A stretch of 64,000 nt of DNA. Origin: Anaerosalibacter massiliensis. GTDB lineage: Bacteria > Bacillota > Clostridia > Tissierellales > Sporanaerobacteraceae. Under the pieces are notes generated by a model. It saw only the letters and a program-made list of their open reading frames with translations, was not told where the DNA came from and searched no databases. Of the stretch, positions 18,701-27,223 are shown in pieces. The first letter of the stretch is position 1. Every line of letters begins with the position of its first letter. Where the stretch lies: assembly GCA_000751555.1 (NCBI GenBank), contig CCEZ01000075.1, positions 1 through 64,000 of the forward strand. The letters run 5' to 3'. A program made the translations under genes and the position numbers.

Positions 18701-20137
18701 GCTGATGGCTTTGAACCTGAAGAAATAGCTATAAATGTAAAGTCAGATAGAGACAATAATGTAGAGATACCTCTTAAGAGATTTGTAGGATATGAAGAGG
18801 AACTAATATATGATGATGGAACAGCTGAAAATGCATTAGTATTGAGATCTGCTAATAGTGGATTGGCAACTAAGATGACTCCAACAGAATATGGAAAAGT
18901 TAAAGGAGCAAATATTTATTTCTGGGATGAGTCTTGGCCCAATCCTGGTGGAAATGAAATAGGGATAGTACTTTATGAGAGCAAATCAGATGGAGAACCA
19001 GGGAAAATGATAGGTAAACCTAAATATGTAACTATTGAAAGAGGTGGCTGGAACTATATAGATTTATCAGACTTTGGTTTTAGTACAGATAAGGATTTCT
19101 ATATAGCTACATTCCAAAATAAAATTGGAGATGAATCTCCAGGTACAGGAATAGATGAAAATGGAAAATTTGAGGGAAGATCCTATCTACATTCAGATGG
19201 AAGTTTTCAGAAGTTAACACAAGACTATGGAAATGTAATGATTAGAGGGGTTATGGAATATTCATTAGATGCACCAGAGATAACCAGTCCTAAAGATATA
19301 AATTATACAAATAAAGATGAAATAAAAATTGAAGGTAGTGTGATAAAAGATGCCCAGGTGAATATATATATTAATGGGAAGAAAACTTTGGAAGTACAAT
19401 CAGAAAATAAATTATTTTCAGGCAAGATAGAGCTACCAGCAGATGAAAACAGTATAACTGCAACGGCGGTAATGAACGGAAAGGAAACGGAACCGTCAAC
19501 TCCAGTAAAAGTAATTAAGGATAAAACTCCTCCAGAATTAAATATAATATCACCAGAAGAAGGTATAAAGACAAATAAAGAAGTGGTTCATGTAACGGGT
19601 TCGGCAGAAGATGAACACTTTAATAAATTATTTGTCAATGAAAAAGAGATTAAATTAAAAGAAGATGGAACATTTGAAGAAAAAGTACTAATAAATTCAG
19701 GTGAAAATACTATAAAAATTAAAGCTACAGATTTGGCGGGAAATGAAACTGTAGTGGAAAGAAAGGTATATCAAAGCAATGATGTGCCAGTGATAACAGA
19801 TATCAAACCAGATAAAGATATAAGAGTGAAAGCAGGAGGCAAAGTAGATATAAGTTTCAGGAGTGAAATAACAGGAGGAAAAGCTCAATTTAGAATATTA
19901 GTTCCAACTACTTTAGAAGGGGGGAATAAAGGGGCAATAGAAATGGTGGAAAAAGAGCCAGGATTCTATACCGGAACTTGGACTGTACCAAAGGGAACAT
20001 CATTAAAAGATGCTATGGTAGAAATAGAATTCACAGATACTTTTGGAAACTCTGTAGTAGAAGTAGCTGAGGGAAGGATAACTACTAGATCTGGAATACT
20101 GTGGTTTATAAAAAAACTACCAATAAGACTAAGATAG
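15767..20137 (+). CDS. Secreted multidomain S8 subtilase, bacillopeptidase F-like
   Basis: An extracellular serine protease of 1456 residues. A signal peptide covers about residues 1-29 (KKLLSVLLVFVLLFSS then ATFA), followed by a lysine-rich propeptide. The catalytic triad is D216 (LIDTGAD), H265 (PHGSH) and S439 (NGTSMATPH). After it come a jelly-roll domain like that of immune inhibitor A (about 628-788, DFETYPLGW to WYIDNVSLE), two carboxypeptidase-regulatory-like beta domains (about 845-1004), and two bacillopeptidase-F/glucodextranase-type Ig-like repeats (about 1168-1335). No LPXTG or SLH anchor is seen. It would degrade protein outside the cell, feeding the peptide transporter downstream and amino-acid fermentation. 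GGGGG precedes ATG 15767. Confidence 0.92.
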   Translation: MEERKSVKKLLSVLLVFVLLFSSLATFAQGNANDEVKSLKKDLKKQAKEKIHSDVQKAIKKSDDVEVLVYLKDRIDPNKVAKSNVEGKTPYERKLSSRKAVLNALIDKAETSQLNLIKYLEQEKKKGKVSDFESHYIVNMVYVKGDKDTVENISYMDEVEKVYLNKKIDDGRPDPKRMKGILENDNELEWNIERVGAPLAWDLGIEGSGAVVGLIDTGADWTHEALKTSWRGYDPNNPDKPISEGNWFDAVSGRNMPYDDPSVPHGSHVLGTILGQGPEGKNKIGVAPKAKWIAAKAFTEDGGYDNWLLSAGEWMLAPGGDPSLAPDVINNSWSSGGGNTFDEWYRDMVKAWRAAGILPVFAAGNERLGPSQPGSIPNPANYPESFAVAATDKNDKRASFSKQGPGPYGDDIKPEISAPGVGIRSSVPGGYEGGWNGTSMATPHIVGATALLLSSNNSLTPDEIENIIQSTATPLTDSQYKESPNFGYGYGLLNVFDAVSEISTGSGTIKGRVIIDGEDIDDPEIEHEAMKECFIGADIPIEAKIKDDISIVDTQLFVKQDSSKYWIVLPMELESGNEKEGVYKATIPADLIKEPGISYKIKVRDFGGNVVETEEYSIKVKFGILPGEYKTDFETYPLGWTLGGDWEWGTPSPNIGGPKPYSGEKLIGTKLDGNYPNNSDSLLITPPIDLRGENIDEVSFKFFHWYETENRYDKGQILITNDYGENWTEIGPMYSGDGKTWEEVAIDLKEYLGSKNPIFIGFRFTSDISINKLGWYIDNVSLEAVDSDEDIDIRNKEMEKPEEKTIEKLKEGYVEPKDLEYKIEKSNKKSIDKYEKILDEAKPKDIKLSGIPADATVTVLETGRSVRTDPRDGSYLLKHVANKNGESWTLRAEAYGYYPKEIKVSLNDGETIKKNFNLDSIPTGRVVGRVFDRHSKEPAKNARIRVKEDSRIEEVVSDEEGRFTIPAIFEGSYTLKVVADGFEPEEIAINVKSDRDNNVEIPLKRFVGYEEELIYDDGTAENALVLRSANSGLATKMTPTEYGKVKGANIYFWDESWPNPGGNEIGIVLYESKSDGEPGKMIGKPKYVTIERGGWNYIDLSDFGFSTDKDFYIATFQNKIGDESPGTGIDENGKFEGRSYLHSDGSFQKLTQDYGNVMIRGVMEYSLDAPEITSPKDINYTNKDEIKIEGSVIKDAQVNIYINGKKTLEVQSENKLFSGKIELPADENSITATAVMNGKETEPSTPVKVIKDKTPPELNIISPEEGIKTNKEVVHVTGSAEDEHFNKLFVNEKEIKLKEDGTFEEKVLINSGENTIKIKATDLAGNETVVERKVYQSNDVPVITDIKPDKDIRVKAGGKVDISFRSEITGGKAQFRILVPTTLEGGNKGAIEMVEKEPGFYTGTWTVPKGTSLKDAMVEIEFTDTFGNSVVEVAEGRITTRSGILWFIKKLPIRLR

Positions 20138-20146
20138 TTGAAATTT

Positions 20147-20176
20147 AAAATAAGCGGAAAATTTTCCGCTTATTTT
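20147..20176 (+). terminator. Terminator after the subtilase
   Basis: A perfect 15-bp inverted repeat is centred on GGAAAATTTTCC, with a T-rich right arm. Confidence 0.85.
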
Positions 20177-20247
20177 ATTTCTTGTTACTTTTATAGTTGA
20201 CTAAGAATTTGAATTATCATATAATAAACCTACATCTAAATATTCTG

Positions 20248-20288
20248 ATAAGTTCTATAGACTTGTAAACTACAAATCTAGAACTTAT
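20248..20288 (+). promoter_or_regulatory. Stem-loop in the leader of the OPT transporter
   Basis: Outer arms ATAAGTTCTA/TAGAACTTAT enclose a second stem TTGTA/TACAA. There is no T-run, so it is not a terminator. It lies about 55 bases before the transporter ATG and may be an mRNA structure. I do not match it to a known riboswitch. Confidence 0.4.
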
Positions 20289-20340
20289 TAAGAAAATGTT
20301 AAATAATTATTAATAAAAATTAATAAAAGGAGGGAAGTTT

Positions 20341-22269
20341 ATGAGTGATGATGTAAAAAACTCAAGAGAGTTTAAACCTTATGTACCAGCAAGTAAGGTT
20401 ATGCCAGAAATGACTATAACATCAATTATAATTGGAGCTTTAATGGCTGTAATATTTGGAGCAGCAAATGCTTATATAGGACTTAGGGTAGGAATGACTA
20501 TAAGTGCTTCTATACCAGCAGCTGTAATATCCATGGGAATTATACGTGGTATTTTAAAGAGAGATTCTATTTTAGAAAACAATATGGTTCAAACAATAGG
20601 TTCTGCTGGTGAATCATTGGCAGCAGGTGCTATATTTACATTACCTGCATTATTTATTTGGTCACAAGAATTAGGTATGACCCCACCTAGTATGCTAAAT
20701 ATAATAGTTATAGCATTAGTAGGTGGAGCATTAGGAGTGTTTTTAATGCTTCCTCTTAGGAAGGCATTAATAGTAAATGAACATGGGGTACTACCTTATC
20801 CTGAAGGAACAGCTTGTGCTGAAGTATTGATGGCAGGTGAAAAAGGTGGTAGTCAAGCTAAGACTGTATTTCAAGGATTGGGAATTGGTTCATTATTTAA
20901 ATTTATAACTGATGGATTGAAACTTTTTCCAAGTGAAATAGAATATGGTCTAAAAAATTATAAAGGTGCAGCTATAGGAATGGATACATTACCAGCATTA
21001 TTAGGAGTTGGGTTCATAGTAGGACCACAGATTTCGGCTTATATGTTATCTGGTGCTGTACTTGGATGGCTAGTTATTATTCCACTAATGACTCATTTAG
21101 GGCAATTTATACCAGATATAATATATCCAGCAGTCGAACCTTTAAGTAAGTTAGGATATTGGGATATTTGGTCCAATTATTTAAGATATATGGGTGCAGG
21201 AGCAGTTGCTTTTGGAGGAATATTCAGCTTAATTAAATCATTGCCATTAATATTTAGAACTTTTAAAGAAGCAATAAGTGGATTTAAAGATTCAAAAGGT
21301 ACTGTAACAAATCTTAGAACTGATCAAGATATGCCAGGAAAAATTGCACTTATAGGAGTTATAGTTTTAATCATATTCATAGCTTTAACATCTATTATTC
21401 CAGTTGGTTTAGCAGGAGCTATAATTATAGCAATATTTGGATTCTTCTTTGCTACAGTTTCAGCTAGACTAGTAGGATTAGTAGGAAGTAGTAACAATCC
21501 AGTATCAGGAATGACTATAGCTACACTTCTTATTACAAGCGCTATATTTAAAGCTATAGGTTTTGATGGAGAAGCAGGAATGATTGGAGCATTATCTGTA
21601 GGTACAGTAATATGTATTATATCAGCTATGGCAGGGGATATGTCCCAAGATTTAAAAACTGGATTTTTAGTAGGGGCTACACCTAAAAAGCAACAATATG
21701 GAGAACTTATAGGAGTAGTAGTTTCTGGTCTTGCTATAGGTTATGTATTGGCACTGTTAAATAAAGCTTGGGGCTTTGGTTCTTCAGAACTTCCAGCACC
21801 ACAAGCTACTCTTATGAAGTTAGTAATAGAAGGGGTTATGAATGGAAATCTTCCTTGGGCATTAGTTTTTGCTGGAGTAGGTATAGGTATTGTAGTAGAA
21901 CTTTTAGGAATTCAAGTACTACCATTTGCAGTAGGACTTTATTTACCAATCCACTTAAGTACACCTATAATGGTAGGTGGAGTTTTAAGAGGTATTCTTG
22001 AAAGAAGAAAGGAAGATAAAGTGGTAGTTAGAGAAAAAGTTGATAGTGGAGTGCTATATTCTTCTGGACTAATAGCAGGAGAAGGCCTAATAGGTATATT
22101 ACTTGCAATACTTGCTGTAATACCAACAGGAGCAGGAGATAAGTCTGTAGGAGATGCAATTGCTGTTGGCAATAATGTACTAGGTCAATGGGGTTCAATT
22201 ATATTCTTTGCATTATTATGCTTAACTCTTATAAAACGTTCTTTCTGGTTAAATACAGATAAAAAATAA
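20341..22269 (+). CDS. OPT family oligopeptide transporter
   Basis: This polytopic membrane protein of 642 residues has about 14-16 hydrophobic helices and typical OPT-family features: an N-terminal TITSIIIGALMAVIFGAANA helix, the mid-protein LPYPEGTACAEVL motif (near residue 152), and SSNNPVSGMTIATLL. It should import small peptides with protons or sodium. Products of the upstream secreted protease are plausible substrates. GGAGGG precedes ATG 20341. A PqqD-like gene follows 23 bases later, probably in the same transcript, and a terminator closes the pair. Confidence 0.93.
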   Translation: MSDDVKNSREFKPYVPASKVMPEMTITSIIIGALMAVIFGAANAYIGLRVGMTISASIPAAVISMGIIRGILKRDSILENNMVQTIGSAGESLAAGAIFTLPALFIWSQELGMTPPSMLNIIVIALVGGALGVFLMLPLRKALIVNEHGVLPYPEGTACAEVLMAGEKGGSQAKTVFQGLGIGSLFKFITDGLKLFPSEIEYGLKNYKGAAIGMDTLPALLGVGFIVGPQISAYMLSGAVLGWLVIIPLMTHLGQFIPDIIYPAVEPLSKLGYWDIWSNYLRYMGAGAVAFGGIFSLIKSLPLIFRTFKEAISGFKDSKGTVTNLRTDQDMPGKIALIGVIVLIIFIALTSIIPVGLAGAIIIAIFGFFFATVSARLVGLVGSSNNPVSGMTIATLLITSAIFKAIGFDGEAGMIGALSVGTVICIISAMAGDMSQDLKTGFLVGATPKKQQYGELIGVVVSGLAIGYVLALLNKAWGFGSSELPAPQATLMKLVIEGVMNGNLPWALVFAGVGIGIVVELLGIQVLPFAVGLYLPIHLSTPIMVGGVLRGILERRKEDKVVVREKVDSGVLYSSGLIAGEGLIGILLAILAVIPTGAGDKSVGDAIAVGNNVLGQWGSIIFFALLCLTLIKRSFWLNTDKK

Positions 22270-22292
22270 AAAGATACTTAGGAGGGAAAGAC

Positions 22293-22631
22293 TTGGCTAA
22301 AAAAACAGAAAATTATTTGGATTATATTCCTTCAAAATCTGAAAAAGTAGATTGGAGAAAAACAGATGAAGGTTTGACTCAAATTATAATATATAGGAAT
22401 TCCCTTCTAGATAAAATTGTAAGAAAATTATTCTTTACTCCAGATAAATATATAGTGGATTTAGACTGTCTAGGTAGTTTAGTTTGGGATTCAATTGATG
22501 GAAAAAAATCTGTATATGAAATATCAAAAATTGTAAAAGATGAATTTGGAGAAGATGCAGAGCCACTATATGAAAGACTTATAGAGTATATGATTATATT
22601 GAAAAATAATAAATTCATAAAGTTTATATAA
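22293..22631 (+). CDS. PqqD/RRE-like small protein
   Basis: This soluble 112-residue protein starts at TTG 22293 after AGGAGGGA. The central YIVDLDCLGSLVWDSIDGKK segment followed by an EISKIVKDEFGEDAEP helix is the winged-helix pattern of PqqD, the RiPP recognition element family, which binds leader peptides. No radical SAM enzyme or precursor peptide lies nearby. Pairing with an OPT peptide transporter suggests handling of peptides at the membrane, but that is inference. A longer N-terminal arm (about 40 residues) distinguishes it from minimal PqqD. Confidence 0.75.
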   Translation: MAKKTENYLDYIPSKSEKVDWRKTDEGLTQIIIYRNSLLDKIVRKLFFTPDKYIVDLDCLGSLVWDSIDGKKSVYEISKIVKDEFGEDAEPLYERLIEYMIILKNNKFIKFI

Positions 22632-22660
22632 ATAGCGGAGAATTTTCTCCGCTATTTTTT
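22630..22660 (+). terminator. Terminator after the PqqD-like gene
   Basis: Arms AAATAGCGGAGAA and TTCTCCGCTATTT are followed by a T-run. The left arm overlaps the end of the stop codon. Confidence 0.85.
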
Positions 22661-22741
22661 ATATTTAAGTATATAATTTTTTAGTCGATATACAGATTAT
22701 GAGGGAAATTTTTTAGTCTAAATCTTAATGAGGTGAAGAAA

Positions 22742-23056
22742 GTGGACATTAGAACTAGAGTCAAAATAAATGAAATAACTAATATTATAAGAGAATTAGT
22801 ACCTTTAGAAGAAATCATATTATTTGATATAGAAGAAATAGAAGAAAATAAAAATATTAGTTTATCTATATTAATTAATGATGAAGGTAGCAGAAAAGAT
22901 GAAGTATTTAAGAAACTAAAAGAAAATATAACACCTTTAACAAATTTATCTATTCAACTTTTAATCTACTATAAAGATGAATTTTATAAAATGGCATCTA
23001 TGAATAGGGCTTTGGAAGAAAATATATTAAAGAAAGGAATAAGAATATATGGATAG
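22742..23056 (+). CDS. Degenerate MNT-type nucleotidyltransferase-like protein
   Basis: A 104-residue soluble protein. The order of elements follows small MNT-type nucleotidyltransferases: a helix, EEIILFDIEE where the family has a FGSRARG-like strand, a following strand, then an ending close to the family's EEILKEGxxLYE (here EENILKKGIRIYG). The catalytic GS and paired aspartates are absent, so it is unlikely to transfer nucleotides. GTG 22742 is chosen because AGGTG at 22731-22735 is well placed for it, rather than GTG 22733 inside that site. Role unknown. Confidence 0.5.
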   Translation: MDIRTRVKINEITNIIRELVPLEEIILFDIEEIEENKNISLSILINDEGSRKDEVFKKLKENITPLTNLSIQLLIYYKDEFYKMASMNRALEENILKKGIRIYG

Positions 23057-23193
23057 AAAAAAATAGTACAAGAAATGGTTTGTGTGTTAAATAATGTTTA
23101 TTAAGTTTGGCATATGATATAATGGGTAAATGATATTAGTATACTTTTTACAATTAAAATATATTAAATATCTCAACAAAGGAGAGAGTTTGT

Positions 23194-23985
23194 TTGTTCA
23201 AGTTAGTAACTATAGATATAGATGGAACTCTTATAGATGATAATTTAGAAGTTTCAAAAAGGACTGTAGAAAAAATAAAAGAATTGAGGAATAGAGGAAT
23301 AATTATAACTTTAGCTACTGGTAGAACCTATAAATCAGCAAAAGAATATGCAGATATACTAAATATAAAAGACCCCATAATTTGCTACAATGGAGCATTA
23401 ATTAAAGATACTTCTAATGATCAGATTATATATGATTCTAGACTATCTTTAGATGTATCAAAAGAAATAATAAAATTTGGAGAGAAGGAAAATCTGTATG
23501 TAAAGGTTTATACAGATGATAAACTTTATGTGGAAAAAGATATTGAAGAGGCAAGAGAGTTTTCTAAAAATCATAAAATTGACTATGAGGTAATTGGCAA
23601 ACTAAGTGAGAATATTAATAAAGGAGCTCAAATGATTATCCTCAGAGCAGATGAGGATGAAATTGGAAAAATTCGTGAAAAAGTGGATAATAAGAATATA
23701 AAAGATGCAATTTATACTATGTCAACTCCTAAATCTTTAGAATTTGGTGCTCCAAAAGTAGACAAAAGAAATGCTTTAAAAATATTAGCTGAAAAATATA
23801 ATATTGATAGAAAAAATATATTGGCAATAGGAAACAGTTTAAATGATTTAGGAATGATTGATTATGCTGGAGTTGGAATAGCAATGAGAAATGCAGACAA
23901 AATGCTTTTGGAAAAATGGGACAATTTATCTAAATATGATAATAATGAAGAAGGGGTATATCATATATTAAATGAATATTTCTAA
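23194..23985 (+). CDS. Cof-type HAD hydrolase
   Basis: This cytoplasmic phosphatase of the HAD superfamily (263 residues) has the Cof/YidA domain plan with a C2 cap. Motif I is DIDGTLID with D8 and D10, motif II is the LATGR strand, and motif IV is GNSLNDLGM. Members usually dephosphorylate sugar phosphates or flavin/PLP cofactors; the substrate cannot be told from sequence. It starts at TTG 23194 after AAAGGAGAGA. A TATAAT lies near 23117. It is monocistronic, ending in a strong terminator. Confidence 0.9.
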   Translation: MFKLVTIDIDGTLIDDNLEVSKRTVEKIKELRNRGIIITLATGRTYKSAKEYADILNIKDPIICYNGALIKDTSNDQIIYDSRLSLDVSKEIIKFGEKENLYVKVYTDDKLYVEKDIEEAREFSKNHKIDYEVIGKLSENINKGAQMIILRADEDEIGKIREKVDNKNIKDAIYTMSTPKSLEFGAPKVDKRNALKILAEKYNIDRKNILAIGNSLNDLGMIDYAGVGIAMRNADKMLLEKWDNLSKYDNNEEGVYHILNEYF

Positions 23986-24020
23986 TAAAAAACCTTTGGT
24001 AAAATCAAAGGTTTTTTATT
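23984..24020 (+). terminator. Terminator after the HAD hydrolase
   Basis: A perfect 15-bp stem (AATAAAAAACCTTTG and its complement) has a short loop and T-run. It overlaps the stop codon. Confidence 0.9.
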
Positions 24021-24859
24021 ACCTCTATTTAAGCCATATTTCACCAAGTTTTGTACTATTCAATAATATATGACAAAGAAAATATTTCTCGGGAAATAAA
24101 AGGAGAAATTATTTCATTTTTTGTTGAAGAAATAATTTTAAAGAGAATTTAATCAATATATTAAAGAAATCATCTAATATTATCTATAAAAGGTCAATTT
24201 ATAAATCAAAAATTTTCTTAGAATGTTTTAAGGGTAGATTAAATAAAATTTTTTATCAATATATTACTAGATATAGATAGTTAAAAAAATTAATGACAAT
24301 TATGGATATCTAATAGATGATTTTATAGCCCAAGAATTTGGCAATATTCTAAAACCTAACATAAGAAAGTAAAAGGTTAGGTTCACAAATATTGATATAA
24401 GTTTTTAATAATTTTAGCAAATACAGACAGAAAATCTGCCGAAAAATAGCATATATAATAAAAGTGTCTACAAAAAGTAGGCAATACGGAAAAAAGATTA
24501 TCAATAATAGTAAGTTAGGATCTATATATTATTAGAAATATGAAAAGTTATAGATGATAAATTATATAAAGATAAAAAAGTATTGTGAATTTATGTTTTT
24601 AGGCAGAAATTCGTCTTATTGAATCTCTCACTATTAAAGCATTAAATAATGAGGCATATCCAGGCATATCTATTGTAAAGACATAATAGTCTGCGGTTTA
24701 TGTTTAACATAGGAAATATATTATTTTAAAATAGAGAAAAACTTATTATCAAAGCTACAATAATAAAAGATACAACTAAGATAGTTATTCTAAACTTTTT
24801 ATATTTTGGATTTTCTTTATACATTAAAATACCGTTACTGAAAACTTATAAAACTTTAT
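24021..24859. other. Gene-free AT-rich stretch
   Basis: I see no open frame with a ribosome site on either strand over about 840 bases. An 8-bp inverted repeat (AACCTAAC and GTTAGGTT) lies at about 24352-24384. The stretch may be decayed sequence next to the TnpB element. Confidence 0.5.
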
Positions 24860-24879
24860 AAATAGCTTATAAAAGTCTA

Positions 24880-25030
24880 TGTTTCATTCCTTGTTCATCC
24901 TATTCCATTTCGTATAAAACTACTTTGGTTGGTATAATAGTCCAAAGGCTTAAATTCCCCACTAACGTATGGGTACATGGAAATAGTATCTTTTAAGTGA
25001 TTTAAACTAATTCCTGACCATAGTTTTTAA
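24880..25030 (-). ncRNA. Candidate omega (guide) RNA at the 3' end of tnpB
   Basis: In TnpB systems the RNA that guides the nuclease comes from the 3' end of tnpB and the right end of the element. Here the minus-strand sequence just after the tnpB stop folds into at least two hairpins, as expected. The call rests on position and structure only. Confidence 0.4.
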
Positions 25031-26189
25031 GGTTTAAACTAGCATTATAATCTCTGTCCAATATAGAACCACAACAATAACTACAAATATATTTTCTATC
25101 ACTTAGTTTTAAATCTTTTTTGTATGAACCGCATTGGCTACAAGTTTTGCTACTAGGAAAGAATCTATCTGCTACTATAAACTTTATATTATTCCATTCT
25201 GATTTATATTGTAATTGTCTTGTGAATTCATGAAATCTTTGCTGCCCTATGGCCTTAGATAGATGTTTGTTTTTCATCATGCCAGTTACATTTAAATCTT
25301 CTACTACAATAAAGCTTGGTTTTCGCTTTATTATTTCAGTAGTTATTTGATGTAAATAATTATGACGAATATTTGTTAGCCTTTGATTTAACTTTTTAAG
25401 CTGATTTTCTAGTTTTATAATATTTTTTGTTTTCTCGTAACGGCATTCACCACCTTTCGTTTTTATTTTATTCATTTCATATTTTCTTGATATTTTTCTT
25501 TGAAGTCTTTTTTTCTTCTTTTCTAATTTTTTTATTCTTTTATTCTTATTTATGTTTTTATATACAGTACCATCTGATACTACTGCTAATTTTTCTATAC
25601 CTAAATCTATTCCTATCCCTTTATTTGTTGGTATTTCTATATTATCCGGATATTCTATGCCGACTGAAATCCACCAACTAAGTCCATCAAAAGATACCCT
25701 TGGATTTATATATTTAACACCTTCACCATAAGGTATTCTTCTATGCTCACACAATCTTATCCAGTTAAATTGTTGCTTGTTTTTCTTTTTGCTGGTAGCT
25801 AGTTTTTCTAATTTTACATGAGTTCCAGTGAATTGTATCTTATCTGTATCTACATAAAAACTTGGTTTAGTCCTTCTTCTACTTTTAAACCTTGAAAAAT
25901 TACTTTCACCTTTAAAAAATCTGATATAAGCATCACAAGCGTCTTTTATTGCTTGTTTTGTGATATTGTTAGAATAATTATTTAGCTAACTATATTCTTC
26001 TATTTGTTTTAGTTTAGTAAATTCTTTTCTAAGCTTTCCATTGAGTATAAACTTTCCACCATTTTTATAGTTTTCTATTTGCTTGTTTAATGTCCAATTG
26101 TAAGCAAATCTAGCTACTCCTGCTGATTGTAATAATTTTGTCTTTTGTTTGTTATTTGGTTTAAGCTGAACTCTTATACCTCTAATCAT
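25002..26189 (-). pseudogene. tnpB: TnpB RNA-guided nuclease, broken by one in-frame TAG
   Basis: The reading frame is continuous for about 395 codons from ATG 26189 to 25002, except for a single TAG at 25988-25986 after 67 residues. The N-terminal part has the typical RLxP-like start (MIRGIRVQLKP). The RuvC catalytic residues are kept: aspartate in GIDLGIEKL, glutamate in VVEDLNV and aspartate in LDRDYNAS. The zinc finger (CSQC, then CSYC) is also present. The break is therefore recent or is suppressed. Internal starts at TTG 25754 could give a truncated product carrying the nuclease domain. No tnpA is present. Confidence 0.85.
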
Positions 26190-26452
26190 CCTCTTTCACC
26201 TCACTTTATAAGTTCATTATATCATGAGGTATTAAAGCTATCAAACAAGTGTTCCAAAGGTTTTATAATTATTAAACTGAAACATTGATGAAAATTAGTA
26301 TATTTTTATAAAAATTTATAATTTAAATTTAACAGCTAATCCCCTCTTTTAAAACTAAGATAGTTAAAAATATAACATTCTATGTGAATATTATATCATA
26401 CTTTTCTGTAAAAAGATAGTTTTGTAGATAAAATCTTTAATTATTTACAAAA

Positions 26453-26493
26453 ACGACATACCCTTCCGACCCTATGGGCCAGAAGGGTATGTC
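26453..26493 (-). terminator. Terminator of the secreted coiled-coil gene
   Basis: A perfect 12-bp stem GACATACCCTTC/GAAGGGTATGTC carries an inner CCC-TAT-GGG hairpin. On the minus strand it is followed by GTTTTTG. Confidence 0.75.
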
Positions 26494-26527
26494 CACAAAA
26501 TCAGGTGATGAACAAGAAGTTACTTAA

Positions 26528-27223
26528 TTATATACTAGCAAGCAATACTTTAATTTGCTCAATATTAGTATTTGCAGTTGTTAATAACTTAACTTGTTCA
26601 TCTTGAAGTAATAATATTTTTTGGAAACTATTTGCAGCTTCTTTGAATTGCTTATTTCTTAAATATCCCACATAGTTTTTGGATTCTTTCAATATACTAC
26701 CAGCAATGTATTCACTTTCTTTTATGGCAGATTCAATACTTCCAGTTAATTCTCTAATTTTTCCATAGGTTTCCTTGTCTATAGTTCTTTCTTTGTCTTT
26801 AATTATCTCTTTCATTTCTATACCTATGTCTTTTAAATCGTTTTTTGCTTGAAGGGTTAAATCATAAGCATTTTTAGAATTATGAACAAATTGCCTTTTC
26901 ATATTATATTGTTTTTCAACAATATCTAGAATTTCTCTTCCTTTTTTAATTCCATGCTCAATTTTATCTCCAATTTCAGTTAAGCTTTCAACATCTTCTA
27001 ATGTGTATTCTATTTCTTCTTGGATTATTTCTTCTTCCTGAAGAATATTTTCTTGTTCATCTAATATTTCTTCTACTTCTTCGATTATTTCCTCTATTTC
27101 TTCTTCTAGCTCTAAAACTTCCACCTCTTCTGCTTCATCAAACTCATCACTACTAGCAAAAACCTGACCTGTAGTGAATACTACAAGTAATAAAGTTAAT
27201 AAAAATAAGTTTTTCTTTTTCAT
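26528..27223 (-). CDS. Secreted acidic coiled-coil protein, function unknown
   Basis: The 231-residue protein starts at ATG 27223, 6 bases after AAGGAGGG; a longer frame from 27271 would run through that site. A signal peptide is clear (MKKKNLFLLTLLLVVFTTGQ then VFA). The mature part opens with a run of glutamates (about residues 22-70), then long amphipathic helices. There are no cysteines, anchors or catalytic motifs that I can see. It is probably exported and helical. I do not recognise a family. It lies alone between TnpB and a gene-poor stretch. Confidence 0.7.
   Translation of the reverse strand: MKKKNLFLLTLLLVVFTTGQVFASSDEFDEAEEVEVLELEEEIEEIIEEVEEILDEQENILQEEEIIQEEIEYTLEDVESLTEIGDKIEHGIKKGREILDIVEKQYNMKRQFVHNSKNAYDLTLQAKNDLKDIGIEMKEIIKDKERTIDKETYGKIRELTGSIESAIKESEYIAGSILKESKNYVGYLRNKQFKEAANSFQKILLLQDEQVKLLTTANTNIEQIKVLLASI

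Larger units (their letters stand above)
24880..26260 (-). mobile_element. IS605-group element carrying only tnpB (boundaries approximate)
   Basis: A TnpB gene with structured 3' flanking DNA and no TnpA transposase, as in IS1341-type elements. The 3' flank shows two hairpins at 24923-24947 (CTTTGG/CCAAAG) and 24957-24973. The exact ends cannot be set without comparison to other copies. Confidence 0.6.

Noticed and set aside
25427-25681. A hydrophobic 84-codon plus-strand frame within tnpB
   Set aside because: It is the complement of lysine-rich TnpB sequence and is phenylalanine/leucine rich for that reason.
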